DNA of 32,279 nt from an uncultured Acidobacteriia bacterium (GCA_903909435.1 CAIVVT010000068.1:1-32279), one strand, 5' to 3'. Positions 7,501 through 16,551 are shown, counted from the stretch's first letter. The notes: a model not told the origin generated them from the letters alone. A program made the numbers and translations.

Positions 7501-9395
7501 GAACTGCCGGAACCGACGAATTCGCAATGGTTCCCCTGCAGGACCTGCCGGTCCGCTCAGATCGGAGAGGATACGGTTATGAAGACCCACTCAATGCGGA
7601 GGCGGGGACACCTTTTCTTCCAAGTTGGGTCATCTGTGATGCCGACAAACGTCTGGATCCGGCCCGAACGGAAGAATATGACAAGCGCGGTATTCCGGCA
7701 CTTGGGCAGGGCTATCCCGAAGGATATCCCAGGTATCGCCCCGACTCGCTGCCAGAACCTGGGCAGACGGCGTTTGTCGGTTTACCGGCCTTCAGGTATC
7801 AATTGGACAGCGACCCGACGCGGGTGATTTTCTCACTCAAAAGTTGGCTTGGTAGGTCTTCCTCCACAATCCGCTTTCCGGATGAGATCCGTTACAGCGA
7901 GCATGGAGAGGAGAAGAAAAGCAAACTGCTGCCATTGGACAGGGTCGTAGAGTCTGGCTTCAAGGCATTGGTGGAGGCATACCTTGGTCGAGCCGAGGAC
8001 TTTACCGCCAACCAGGTTGTCGTGTGCCATCCGAACACCTTCACCGATCGTCACCGGGAGCGCCTGCGCAGAATTGCCTGCCGCGCACTGATGCCACCTA
8101 TCAAGGCGGAGAAACACATCCGGCTCATTAGTGAATCCGATGCCGTAGCCTATTATCATTGTGCTCAGCGGATGAAAGACGAGCCTAGGAGCGGAAACGA
8201 GCGCGTTCTGGTCTACGACTTCGGCGCGGGCACTCTGGATCTGTCTGTCGTCAACGTCGAATGGAACGAGGTGCCGTACTATCCAAAGACCGAGGTGCTG
8301 GGGCGTCTTGGGGTCCCGGTGGCGGGCACGTATATCGACGAGGTCCTAGCGCGGTTGGTTCACCGCTTACTGAAAGATCCAAAGGTCCTTCACAGCAGTA
8401 GCTTGGAGTACGGGCATCCGGTTGTGGCGACGAAGCCCCAGGCCAATGCGAGTCTACATCGAACCGCGGTCTACAACTTGTGGCACGCAATTAAGCGCGC
8501 CAAGCATGAATGGGACGGCGAAGCCGCTTTCAGGGTGAAGGTCGGAGAGACGATTAGTCCAGAATGGGTTGTGACGGTTACGTCCAAAGGCGGAGACCTG
8601 CCGCCATTGGTTGAATCGAGCGAGCCGGTGGTAGGAGTCGATGAATCAAAGACAATTTATCTCCTGATTCCGGAGAAATACATACAGAGAGACAAGCGGA
8701 TGAAGGAGTTTTTCGACTTCGCCACGGCAACAGTTGTCGACGAGACCTTGGCCGCGTCCAAACTCAAGCCTGGTGAAGTCATCAACACGCTTATTGTCTC
8801 AGGACGCGGTGCGCTCTGGCCCGGAATTCGGGAGCGATTGTACGCCAAGTTTCCGAACGCGGAAAAGCCGGATTGGTTACGGGACGGAGTGGATATGAAG
8901 AAGGTCGTGGTCGCCGGTGCCATCGCGAAGCAGGACCTGCTCCGCAGGTTCCACCACGTTGAAACGGACCAATTTGCCGCCAAACTGGGCGTGTTGACGG
9001 CGAATCGAACGACCTTCATCCCTGAGGAGCGTTGGCAGGAGGGTGTTGATCTGTCGGCAAGTCCGACTTTTGAGCTTGTTCAAGTAGCCCTTCGTAATCC
9101 TAATCCTCGGGAGGATTTTCGCTCTTTACGCCAGCATTTCTACATGAATCTCTCCGACAACGTGTATCAGAGAGATACCCTGTGGGAACACGACGGAAAG
9201 CTCCTCCTGACGAAGACACGCCGGGATGGCCAACTGGTGATTTTGCTTACGAATAGCAAGGGCGTGAGCACGCCGGCGTTTGCGGAATCCGGCTCTGCCA
9301 ATACCGTTACCAATCCACCGTGGCCAGTCGGTCATTTCCTGTTGAAACCCGAGGAGCGAGCGGGCGGTGGCGGAGCGGGAAGTAACTATGTGTGA
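4533..9395 (+). CDS. Periplasmic vWA / transmembrane / Hsp70-like ATPase fusion protein
   Basis: A 1620-residue protein and first gene of the operon. I place the start at GTG 4533: GTGGAGG lies eight bases upstream, the predicted transcript begins near 4508, and the product then opens with a signal peptide (RRQILLLLCLACLPG). Residues about 35-190 form a vWA domain with an intact DxSxS metal-site motif (IDDSES, Asp42) and a later Asp in VVTDDE. A membrane helix at about 453-477 is followed by Arg-rich sequence, so the C-terminal two thirds should be cytoplasmic. Residues 480-970 are beta-rich and unassigned. Residues about 970-1560 are an actin/Hsp70-type ATPase: phosphate-1 CIDYGTSAIAVG (~975), phosphate-2 VYDFGAGTLDLS (~1226), adenosine motif VSGRGALWPG (~1421). 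The substrate-binding half of DnaK is not recognisable, so a canonical chaperone is unlikely. Inferred role: transmembrane sensor whose outside vWA state is coupled to an ATPase inside. Confidence 0.88.
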   Translation: MPMGVRLAMRRQILLLLCLACLPGRGAASTAPHGSHFILLIDDSESIRRNRLEAAIQDSLPRWLYSSKGNPGSTDVPRFDPSNDVLTVLFFTIHQSAPAASGCQPNPAYSARPEHMFHWQAAATGEIKDESSFGEALRRWLGLPCRFTGHLSPIMTAPVLALRYVQKLPEAIPQDRQFSHVYVAVVTDDELNSRLSPEKELAEYANAQVQHASEVKALTGAIMRVFYFDAPDEPLLGGPAKKLHYWVYSVRPREPVESALIYQPEIDIQNVALGSSQLNAVPRGRGAGELAFARTDLFVPRTVSWGFEGDKGRPWRIGGKDLPGRAGFSVDLADCSSPNCRKSDTGIVVPFFNARVRPIRFSAGDGPATQGVLLFRAGFQVNTRGELYDHLCWESKEREIRIRPAKPIVAGDWPTNTVLTDGRLTSLWSRSDNESETGGLSPEEAALRLSFRAKLKTLGAILTAMLVVAALVFYFFRTAYDRPFRPVAAWTPVPEVTIDFNGSASTRELIGTLRISNNQPVPWFGELLRNRNQPSRFATATLRRDGLRSLPLDIRRNGRPPIGFSKPESEEHLELESSEEIIDGKLFYIFLDAETIQDCSAQVTAQGQTDYVCSVPLQLQLIWDPKRPAAAEPGALESQVDFTLRVKPEHAASPLVQFLPAPNRLVHFRKGEQIEVGRFVVQSKAQHGFALPFNGDYHLRAYRENFALGGEPIRLGSSRIALVAKQKVELPVLIICDGAEIPNPDPVSQTYQFMLVGDFDSASQPGRHEVGLYRDPARADIDLRVEYQSSEWEVFETKGQVKVRLASSHRSSMPAPIVLVDKVVFQEAFTVGLHERQEPPSIITLRVGNTGSAGRGSVAVNAYARATLDGAPVIQQPDGSSLDDIVRWYDARGPIDIHADHPMFFVREGEDPMILDLRLEPSQITGIDGAHVTADRCRVEVAVQVRVKGDHGDEETWTTTLVIPLDLEQLPGLNWICIDYGTSAIAVGAGTAGTDEFAMVPLQDLPVRSDRRGYGYEDPLNAEAGTPFLPSWVICDADKRLDPARTEEYDKRGIPALGQGYPEGYPRYRPDSLPEPGQTAFVGLPAFRYQLDSDPTRVIFSLKSWLGRSSSTIRFPDEIRYSEHGEEKKSKLLPLDRVVESGFKALVEAYLGRAEDFTANQVVVCHPNTFTDRHRERLRRIACRALMPPIKAEKHIRLISESDAVAYYHCAQRMKDEPRSGNERVLVYDFGAGTLDLSVVNVEWNEVPYYPKTEVLGRLGVPVAGTYIDEVLARLVHRLLKDPKVLHSSSLEYGHPVVATKPQANASLHRTAVYNLWHAIKRAKHEWDGEAAFRVKVGETISPEWVVTVTSKGGDLPPLVESSEPVVGVDESKTIYLLIPEKYIQRDKRMKEFFDFATATVVDETLAASKLKPGEVINTLIVSGRGALWPGIRERLYAKFPNAEKPDWLRDGVDMKKVVVAGAIAKQDLLRRFHHVETDQFAAKLGVLTANRTTFIPEERWQEGVDLSASPTFELVQVALRNPNPREDFRSLRQHFYMNLSDNVYQRDTLWEHDGKLLLTKTRRDGQLVILLTNSKGVSTPAFAESGSANTVTNPPWPVGHFLLKPEERAGGGGAGSNYV

Positions 9396-11970
9396 CTTAA
9401 ACCTCAGGCAATGCAGCGCAACGGCGACGAACAGATGGGTGCCGATTTGGATTCTTTGTTGTATGTCGGTGACGCCCATGACTGCGGTGGCGCAAGAGGC
9501 TAAACAGCAGCTATCGCTTGCAACAATATCCGGCGACCTGGCAGGCGGTGGTACTACGCGGGCCGTTTGTTTCATTGTCGAGCAGTCTGCCGCCACTGAT
9601 CCTGTGCCTCCCACTGTCTTCTGCTTCTTCTCGTTCGCTAATGGTGACCTCAAGCGAAGCGATGACTCAGGCAACCGTGGGACCTTAGCCTATAAGACGG
9701 AGAGCGACGCACTTCAAAAATGGTGGCGCACTTCAAAGATCGGGGTGCAGCTTGACGATAGAGCCGTAAGAATAATCCACGACGTGATCGCAACACCCCT
9801 TCCGACAGCCTCGGCATTGAAGGACTCCTTAGTCAAAGGGGACGTTGATTGGGCACCCAGCATAGAAACTGTGGACCTCGGTATTTCGAGGAGCGTCGGG
9901 AGATTCTCGACTGACAGCAAGGTCGCTGACTACGTGTACCGGCTGCTCGCTGCCTCGGTCCATAGAATTCATCCGGGGCCGACGGTGGTTGCGCCAGGAT
10001 CGGCCGAGGTACCCAAATTGGAGCGTGCTTCTGGTTCGCGAACCCCACAGACACCAACGATAGCGCCGCCGACGGATGTAGCAGGTCAAGTGAGCAGGAT
10101 CCACGCTCTTCTGATCTGGACATTGGCGCTTGCTGCGGTAGCAGTTGGATTGATCTTGATCGGGTCCTGGCTCATGCTCCGCCGAATGCACGACCAGCGG
10201 GTACCCGCCGGGACTCTCGGAGAAAAAGAGCGCGAGTTCTTTGCCTACATTTACCGGCACGCCCCGAAGCTAGAGGGGACTGCCGCCGAGCAACGGTTCC
10301 ACGAGATCCTTGAGATGCTTCCAGAACAGAAGGCCCAAGCGGTTCGGCATCCCCGAGAATCGCCTATGCTTTCACTGAACGGTCTGCAACAGAACGTAAG
10401 CTCCCTTCACGATCATTTCAGGGGCGTTTATGAGTTTTTTCGGAAAGAGAAGGTCGACTACAAAGCACTTCGGGCTGAAGTCGAATATGCATTCAAGAAT
10501 CTCAATCGCAACTACCTCCAGCTTCGAGAGTCTTTGGGCTCTACCGCCCCCTTTGTCGACGTTGAGGAACTGAGGCCGAAGTTGCTCAAGTTTTACGAAG
10601 ATGTTAAGTCCTGCCCTGGCGGCCACGAAGATATTCAACAAGCTCGGCGGATTCTCCAAGAGCACTACCAGACACCCATCAGTTCCGTGGCGAAGTCCGT
10701 CGAGGACATCATCGGCGATCTTGTTGCGGTGCGGGATGAGCTTCGACAAGTGTTTGGCGGCTCGAACGCTGGCATCCGCGACCTGGCTTCCAAACCTCTG
10801 GCGTGCCTGGAGGAGATCTTAAGACCCGAGCTCAAGCCCAATGAGGTGCTGAGCTTTGACACTTTGAAGACCAAGTGGCGAAGCATGTATAGCGCAAGTG
10901 CCATCTACGATGACCTGGAACAGGTTTTCCAGCCCTTGATTCAGGAGACCGGAGCCGAGCCGCAACAGCTAGCGAAGGCTTGCGTCGAGCTTTTCCATTC
11001 TGTCCGAGCTGCGTGTGGGTTTGTTGTGTGCGACCCAGCGTCCGCTAAGTTGGAGTTCGAGGGGTGGCACCGCACGATAGCGGAAGAGAAGAGCGAATGG
11101 CTGCGGCTGTCAGAGGAATTCGGGAAGATCCGCCATCGCGTTCTCGAGCTGCTCTACGAGCAAGGCGATGAGGGGACCGAGGATATCCAGCGAGCTACCG
11201 AAAGCCTCTGCAAGAAGGTCGGTACCGCAAGGGCTTCGTTGAAGCGAGCGGGCGTTCCTGACGGCACCATCGAAAGGATGGCAGAGGAGGTTGCGTCCAA
11301 GCTCAGAGCCGGAGAGGAGCTTACGGCCAAATTGTCCAGTTACATTGGTCTGGGAGACGTCGGCGATCACAAAGTTCTTGACATTCTCAATGCGGACACT
11401 GAAATCCACCGGCAGCTGAGACTTGCGCTAGCCGCTGCACTGACGCGAAAGGAGATCTTTACTGGCAGGAACGGTGCGACTGAGCGGATTTTCATAGCCT
11501 TGAACACAACCTCGATACCTGAGGCGCTTGGAGGCTTACTGGCAAATTTGAAAGGGGACAGAGATCTGTGGTCTGACGTCATCGGACGTGCTTTTGGCGT
11601 ACGTGAGGGTTCGCTACAGTCTCTATTTCGCGCGGAGCTGCTGCTTCAAACCTACTTTGCTGATCACGATGAGTTTTCGGACTTGCGGGACGCGGTTTCA
11701 CTGGCCTGCTCATCAATCCGCTTGGCGATGCGCGCGACAGGGTGGGGAGTGGAGCCAATTCGTCTTCTCGCGCAACCACCCAGTGGGGCTCACAAAGGAG
11801 ACATGACCGAGCTGAGCCAGATCGAAGAAGTGCGGACCCGGGTGCGGCAGGCAGCACGCAACGGCGACTATGACTTGGCTGTCGATGTGAAGAGGTTCCG
11901 CCTACAGTCCGGCGAGCGATTGGCTGGTTCATGCGAGGTCGTGATCGCGACGCCAGCGCTCTGGGGTTAA
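9388..11970 (+). CDS. Membrane-anchored helical protein, possible GrpE-like C-terminus
   Basis: An 860-residue protein of no family I recognise. Its ATG overlaps the end of the Hsp70-like gene (ATGTGTGA), implying translational coupling; an upstream GTG at 9367 is less likely because it would lengthen the signal peptide. Residues 1-35 are a signal peptide ending AVA before QEAK. Residues 36-235 are an uncharacterised periplasmic domain. One membrane helix lies at about 240-263 (LIWTLALAAVAVGLILIGSW), followed by RRMHDQR. About 590 mostly helical, charged residues are then predicted in the cytoplasm. The last 70 or so residues (from GVEPIRLLAQPP to CEVVIATP) follow the order of features seen in GrpE, the exchange factor of Hsp70: a G-V-x-x-I helix end, then short strands ending in a V-x-VATP edge. 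Directly after an Hsp70-like gene, that is suggestive but unproven. Inferred role: adaptor or nucleotide-exchange partner. Confidence 0.75.
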   Translation: MCDLNLRQCSATATNRWVPIWILCCMSVTPMTAVAQEAKQQLSLATISGDLAGGGTTRAVCFIVEQSAATDPVPPTVFCFFSFANGDLKRSDDSGNRGTLAYKTESDALQKWWRTSKIGVQLDDRAVRIIHDVIATPLPTASALKDSLVKGDVDWAPSIETVDLGISRSVGRFSTDSKVADYVYRLLAASVHRIHPGPTVVAPGSAEVPKLERASGSRTPQTPTIAPPTDVAGQVSRIHALLIWTLALAAVAVGLILIGSWLMLRRMHDQRVPAGTLGEKEREFFAYIYRHAPKLEGTAAEQRFHEILEMLPEQKAQAVRHPRESPMLSLNGLQQNVSSLHDHFRGVYEFFRKEKVDYKALRAEVEYAFKNLNRNYLQLRESLGSTAPFVDVEELRPKLLKFYEDVKSCPGGHEDIQQARRILQEHYQTPISSVAKSVEDIIGDLVAVRDELRQVFGGSNAGIRDLASKPLACLEEILRPELKPNEVLSFDTLKTKWRSMYSASAIYDDLEQVFQPLIQETGAEPQQLAKACVELFHSVRAACGFVVCDPASAKLEFEGWHRTIAEEKSEWLRLSEEFGKIRHRVLELLYEQGDEGTEDIQRATESLCKKVGTARASLKRAGVPDGTIERMAEEVASKLRAGEELTAKLSSYIGLGDVGDHKVLDILNADTEIHRQLRLALAAALTRKEIFTGRNGATERIFIALNTTSIPEALGGLLANLKGDRDLWSDVIGRAFGVREGSLQSLFRAELLLQTYFADHDEFSDLRDAVSLACSSIRLAMRATGWGVEPIRLLAQPPSGAHKGDMTELSQIEEVRTRVRQAARNGDYDLAVDVKRFRLQSGERLAGSCEVVIATPALWG

Positions 11971-11984
11971 GCGGAGGAAGACGG

Positions 11985-12884
11985 ATGAACTCTGCCAAAA
12001 CGTTTGCTCTGATCTCCGCACTGCTGCTCGCCGCGTTTCTATGGCTGCGGCCCAAGGTCGGCGAGCTCGGATATCCCACAACTCCTGATGTGCATGGGCG
12101 AACGGTAATCCGTTCTCCGGAGTCTGCTGGGCTCCCGTCCTCTTCCGTGCCGGAAGGGGCGCGGTTGCCGTCGCGTGCGACCGAGGTTCGGCCGCCGCCG
12201 ACCGGCGCGATATCCCACCTCGGCACTGTCGAAGCACGGATCTTGGAAATCGTCAATGAGGAACGAAAAAGGCAACACGTTGGTCCACTCCAATTTGGGG
12301 AAACTCTGCGCTCCATCGCTCAGAACCACAGCGATGATATGCTGACGCGGGTGTTTTTTGACCATGTGAACCCCTCGGGCGAGGGTCCTTCTGACCGGAT
12401 TGCGCGGCAGGACCGTCGTTTGATCGGCACGACAGGAGAGAACATTTGGGAATTTACAGGATATGATCCCTCGAACCTATCTGGTTTGGCCGAAAAGATT
12501 ATGCGCGATTGGATGAGTAGCCCGGGGCACAGGGAGAACATACTGCGCAGAGAATTCACATATTTGGGTGTTGGAGTCTCCGCCGCCGGCGCAGAGGTCC
12601 GTGCCACCCAGGATTTTGCGCACATTCAAGCTCTGCTGGACCAACCCCTTCCCGCTGCCGCCAAACAGGGAACGTTGGTTGATTTGTCAACGTCTGGAAA
12701 CGGTCGGCCCGCGGAACGCTTCGACATCTGGTCAACAGAGAAGGGCATGGTGGTGGCCGGGCCAGCGCTGATCTCCGGCGCCAAGCTCGACGCGCCTCCG
12801 GGTATCTACACGCTGCGCTTCTATTACGTTCGGGCTCCGGGTAGCTTCACGATACTTGCAGGACCAAGGATTGAGATTCAATGA
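11985..12884 (+). CDS. CAP (SCP/PR1-like) domain extracytoplasmic protein
   Basis: A 299-residue protein. ATG 11985 has GGAGGA seven bases upstream and directly precedes the hydrophobic anchor (residues 5-20), so it is preferred over a GTG at 11931. A Pro/Ser-rich spacer runs to about residue 75. Residues 80-215 are a CAP domain with conserved landmarks: AQNHSDDM (His115), FFDHVNPSG, GENIW (Glu152), WMSSPGHRENIL (His182), GVGV. These residues form the CAP cleft and are all present. The C-terminal 80 residues are beta-rich and end in a strand. Bacterial CAP proteins are exported; a few bind lipids or cut peptides, but most have no known substrate. In this operon it should act on the periplasmic face alongside the vWA domains. 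It lies 14 bp after the preceding gene. Confidence 0.88.
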   Translation: MNSAKTFALISALLLAAFLWLRPKVGELGYPTTPDVHGRTVIRSPESAGLPSSSVPEGARLPSRATEVRPPPTGAISHLGTVEARILEIVNEERKRQHVGPLQFGETLRSIAQNHSDDMLTRVFFDHVNPSGEGPSDRIARQDRRLIGTTGENIWEFTGYDPSNLSGLAEKIMRDWMSSPGHRENILRREFTYLGVGVSAAGAEVRATQDFAHIQALLDQPLPAAAKQGTLVDLSTSGNGRPAERFDIWSTEKGMVVAGPALISGAKLDAPPGIYTLRFYYVRAPGSFTILAGPRIEIQ

Positions 12885-12933
12885 AATCGGTCGAGGCAGT
12901 TGGTTGTCAGGCAGTTAATGTGTACCCACTTTT

Positions 12934-15900
12934 ATGATGGCTGAGGCGGAGGTGTACCGAAGAGAGATTCGCGTTTTCATATCGTCTCCCGGTGATTGTG
13001 AGCCGGAGCGGAAAGCGGTATTGCGTGTGATTGACGAGATGAACCGTACGGTGGGTGAGACAGAACGGTTGTATTTTTCCGCTCTACGATGGGAGGACTT
13101 GGCACCCGGGCTAGGCTCCAGTCCGCAGGCAGTCATCGACGAACAACTCGGACCATACGATGTTCTTGTCGGCATCATGTGGCTGCGGTTCGGGACTCCT
13201 ATCCCAGCGGGGGCTGGCTCTGGGACCGAGCACGAAGTCGAACAGGCGATTCAGAGTTACGTTCGGATCGGCCAGCCCCGCGTGATGTTCTATTTCAAGG
13301 AAGATCTTCCAGAATCCCTCGCCACCTTTGACGCGGTTCAGTTTCAAAAGGTTCAGCAATTCCAGGAAAAGCTCAAACAGTCGGCACTGGTTCAGACTTT
13401 CCGGGGTACCTCTGATCTCGAGTCCCAGTTACGCATTCATCTGAATACGTTCACTCGTCAGTACGCAAGACGCTCCACGACTGGCCCCCACGAAGATTGC
13501 ACAACGTACGCAAATCCTCTCGGCCTTGCGACCGCAAAAAGGCTCTTGCATGGCACAACAGCGCAGCGCCAAAAAGGACGCGAGATCTTGGAACGTATTG
13601 GGGAAGATCGGGAAGGCAGCGAAGCTCAACAAGCGATAGATCTGCTGAACCGCTACGACACGCCTCGATCGCGGAAAAGAGAGGACCCCGATACAGCTGC
13701 ATTGCGTGATGAGTGGTTGACCTTTCAGCGGCTATTGGACGCTCGGCTTCCAGATTATCTTATTCGACTCCGGGATTGTACAGCCGCCGTTCCGAAACTG
13801 CTGCCGGACGTTGCTGATCGCTTTCGGCGTTGGATTCGGGACAGGACTAAGCTCATTTACGACGCAATGACCAACGGAGCTGTGGATGAGCTTCAGGTTC
13901 ACGACCTGGACGCCTTTGACAAGCGGCTCAATGAGGCTTTCCTCGTGTTCCCGAAGCTCGCTACGGATTTGAAGGGGGAGGCGGCGCGCTTTCGCGAGGC
14001 AAAGTATGGGATTCACTTCGACAGCATCCATGACGAAATCCGGCGCGCGTACAACCGTTGGCCCATCGGAACACCATGGAAACTTTTTGAGCAGCTGGAG
14101 GTTGATGCTCCCACTTCCTTCGCCGATCGCGTCAGAGCAGTAAAGGAGGAATTGGAAGCAATTTCAAAACTCCATACGGTCCTCGTACAATTACTGGCCG
14201 GGGGCTTACAGGAATCTCCTCCGGATAACTGGTCGAAGTTTCGCATGGTCATCGAATCAGGAAGCACGCTTCACACCTACCTCGCCGACAGGAGCGTTCC
14301 CTCTGCATGGCTGGACAAGATTCGCCAGGAGGTTAATCGTTCGATTGACGCGGCCAGCGACTTCCTGAAATACCAGGCCGAAACTGCGAGAACACTGGAC
14401 GATATCTGCTCGCTCTGGACAAGCTATGGTGCCTGCGATCCCGCTCGGCTAGACTCCCAGCTCTCATTCCAATCCCGGTGGTTTGAGCCATCCTTTGCGT
14501 CTATAGAGCAAAGCCTCAGCGAGGAAATTGTCGCGTGTGCCGTTCCGAAGGAGCTCGAGTCAATTGCGGAACGACTGGCACGTGGGCTGCCGGATTTCGT
14601 CGTCAAACGGCTCGCCTCTAGGCGGGATTCCGTCTTGGAGTTGGTTGCGAAATGGAAGGCTTTAGAGAGCGGCGAGGCAGTGGATCTACCTCCGCCGCCG
14701 ATCCCCCGTATGCTGCTGAATGAGGCCGAGGCTCGCCAAAACGCTATTGAATCGGTACAGCAGCGACTGGACCTCGCTCTGGGCCAATGGAACGTCGACG
14801 AATTTCTCCGCCTATGCCCGAAACAGAAAATCAGTACCCTCTATCGGCAATTGCGCCAAGCGGGCCCGGCGCTCCGCACACTCGCTCAATTGGCAAGGCA
14901 TACCGGATTCTCATCGGTCGAAGAGGCGTCGCAATGGGAAGCGGCATGGAAAGCGGCCGTGACAAGACTTCCGGCGGCTAGGCCAGCCGCCCTCGTAGAT
15001 GCCATGAGTTCCGAGGTGAGCCTTCGGCGAACTGCTCAAAGTGAACTCGTGCGAGCGGAGACGGTCTCCATAGTCGAACAAAATATCGGACAAAAGCAGT
15101 TCGATTTGGCTGAGATCTATCTCAAGAAACTCCCAGAACAGGATCGGGAGTTCCGCCGTTTGCTGACTCGCCTGAAATTCGAACGCGCGAAGGACAAAGG
15201 CTTAGGCGGACTTGCTCAAATGCTATTTGAGGATTGGGGATTTGTCAGTTACTACTGCAAGCCCGAATCCCACGATGTCCTACTCCAGTCTCTGCACGAT
15301 GCCTGGGAACAGTCTGACCAGATGGCACTTTCCCTGTTGCGCTCCGTGGCTGACCGCGCCCTGGAGGATCCGCAGTTAGCCGTACAGATCCGGCAGGAGC
15401 TCGAGGGATGGCGGAATTGGCTCGGAATCGAGGACGCCCTCAGTCAGAGGACTACCAGTCCAGAAATATGGCAGCTCATCTCATTCTGGAGGTCGCAGCC
15501 ATCGCCGGACGCGCAGACGGAGCGGCTGGAACACTTGGTTCGTTTGTGGCGGACACAAAAGAATCGAGTAGCACTATCGTGGGCATATCAAGCTTTTGCC
15601 AGCCTTCGCCCACCTATCATGGCGATGGCGGCAGATCCAGCTGAGGAGTTGGTTCGGGAGAGCACAAGAACAGCAGAAGCGATTTGGGATGACTTACAGA
15701 ATAGGGAAGCTTGGTCTGCGAAGGAGCTGGATGAACATCTGCGGGCGATGAATCACTGGGTGTCCCTATTTCGGGATCTTAATGACTTCTTGGATCTCTT
15801 GGCACATGATGTCAAGCCGTGGGCAACGTCTGCGCGGTTCGGCCTGGTACTAAAGACACTAGACAATTTGTCCGAAGCTGTGATGGACATTGAACAGCTT

Positions 15901-16551
15901 GAGAGCGCTGATCTTCGCAGTCCCGACATGCGGACGCTCTGGAAGGCGGCCTTCGCTTTGGTGGCAGGTCTCAGCGGGGTGTCAGCTGCGGTAGGCTTGA
16001 GAGGCAGACTTGAAATATTGGAGCCTCTGACGAAGCTCCAATACTCGGAAAACGTGATGTTCAAAGCCGCCGACGTATGCAAGGATGACCTCGACGCGCG
16101 CGGCGTATTCTCGAATTTGCAGCAATGCATTCGCGAGATTATTCAGGTCTTTGAGGAGGCCGGAGCGGTTGGCATATACATGTGGAAAGCAGTTTCAGCT
16201 GACTACTGGAAGAGGATTCCGGGTAGGGCGGGGTGTCTCAGCACGTCTCCGCATCCCGCTGACCTGAATGGTCTGGCTGAACTTGCCGGTGAACTTGAAG
16301 CTGACGAGCGGCGCTTCCAAGATGCAATTTTCTGGCTCAAGGCCAATGCTCCAATCGTTGGTGGAGATGGTGTGTTCCACCCCGAGAAGCACCGAGACTA
16401 TTTGGCGCAATATCCAAAGAATCCGCCCTCATCGCAGCGAGTATACCGCCTATTCGGGCGCTTCGTGGGGATTGTCCCTCAACCACACATTGTGAGCCAC
16501 CTTCGCGGGATCGCCTGGATTACTGAATGTGTGAGAGGCGGAAAACTATGA
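12934..16551 (+). CDS. DUF4062 (TIR-related) domain protein with long helical C-terminus
   Basis: A 1205-residue soluble protein. Residues about 10-165 are a DUF4062 domain: REIRVFISSPGDCEPERK opens it, then WEDLAPGLGSSPQAVIDEQL, a VLVGIMWLRFG strand, and GSGTEHEVEQAI with Glu99, 101 and 103. DUF4062 is a Rossmann-like domain related to TIR, and this acidic helix is where a TIR catalytic Glu would sit; enzymatic activity is an inference. The following 1000 or so residues are Leu-, Trp- and charge-rich and look like helical repeats, but I recognise no family. No signal peptide or membrane helix is seen. No good ribosome site precedes ATG 12934; GTG 12952, with GAGG five bases upstream, would start just before the domain and is a real alternative. 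Inferred role: cytoplasmic effector or scaffold. Confidence 0.82.
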   Translation: MMAEAEVYRREIRVFISSPGDCEPERKAVLRVIDEMNRTVGETERLYFSALRWEDLAPGLGSSPQAVIDEQLGPYDVLVGIMWLRFGTPIPAGAGSGTEHEVEQAIQSYVRIGQPRVMFYFKEDLPESLATFDAVQFQKVQQFQEKLKQSALVQTFRGTSDLESQLRIHLNTFTRQYARRSTTGPHEDCTTYANPLGLATAKRLLHGTTAQRQKGREILERIGEDREGSEAQQAIDLLNRYDTPRSRKREDPDTAALRDEWLTFQRLLDARLPDYLIRLRDCTAAVPKLLPDVADRFRRWIRDRTKLIYDAMTNGAVDELQVHDLDAFDKRLNEAFLVFPKLATDLKGEAARFREAKYGIHFDSIHDEIRRAYNRWPIGTPWKLFEQLEVDAPTSFADRVRAVKEELEAISKLHTVLVQLLAGGLQESPPDNWSKFRMVIESGSTLHTYLADRSVPSAWLDKIRQEVNRSIDAASDFLKYQAETARTLDDICSLWTSYGACDPARLDSQLSFQSRWFEPSFASIEQSLSEEIVACAVPKELESIAERLARGLPDFVVKRLASRRDSVLELVAKWKALESGEAVDLPPPPIPRMLLNEAEARQNAIESVQQRLDLALGQWNVDEFLRLCPKQKISTLYRQLRQAGPALRTLAQLARHTGFSSVEEASQWEAAWKAAVTRLPAARPAALVDAMSSEVSLRRTAQSELVRAETVSIVEQNIGQKQFDLAEIYLKKLPEQDREFRRLLTRLKFERAKDKGLGGLAQMLFEDWGFVSYYCKPESHDVLLQSLHDAWEQSDQMALSLLRSVADRALEDPQLAVQIRQELEGWRNWLGIEDALSQRTTSPEIWQLISFWRSQPSPDAQTERLEHLVRLWRTQKNRVALSWAYQAFASLRPPIMAMAADPAEELVRESTRTAEAIWDDLQNREAWSAKELDEHLRAMNHWVSLFRDLNDFLDLLAHDVKPWATSARFGLVLKTLDNLSEAVMDIEQLESADLRSPDMRTLWKAAFALVAGLSGVSAAVGLRGRLEILEPLTKLQYSENVMFKAADVCKDDLDARGVFSNLQQCIREIIQVFEEAGAVGIYMWKAVSADYWKRIPGRAGCLSTSPHPADLNGLAELAGELEADERRFQDAIFWLKANAPIVGGDGVFHPEKHRDYLAQYPKNPPSSQRVYRLFGRFVGIVPQPHIVSHLRGIAWITECVRGGKL

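Noticed and set aside
11579..12316. Minus-strand frame of 245 residues across the end of one gene and start of the CAP gene
   Set aside because: It is a shadow frame; the plus-strand genes have ribosome sites, a signal anchor and conserved motifs.
12885..12933. Internal promoter before the DUF4062 gene
   Set aside because: A TTGTCA is present, but no acceptable -10 box lies at proper spacing.
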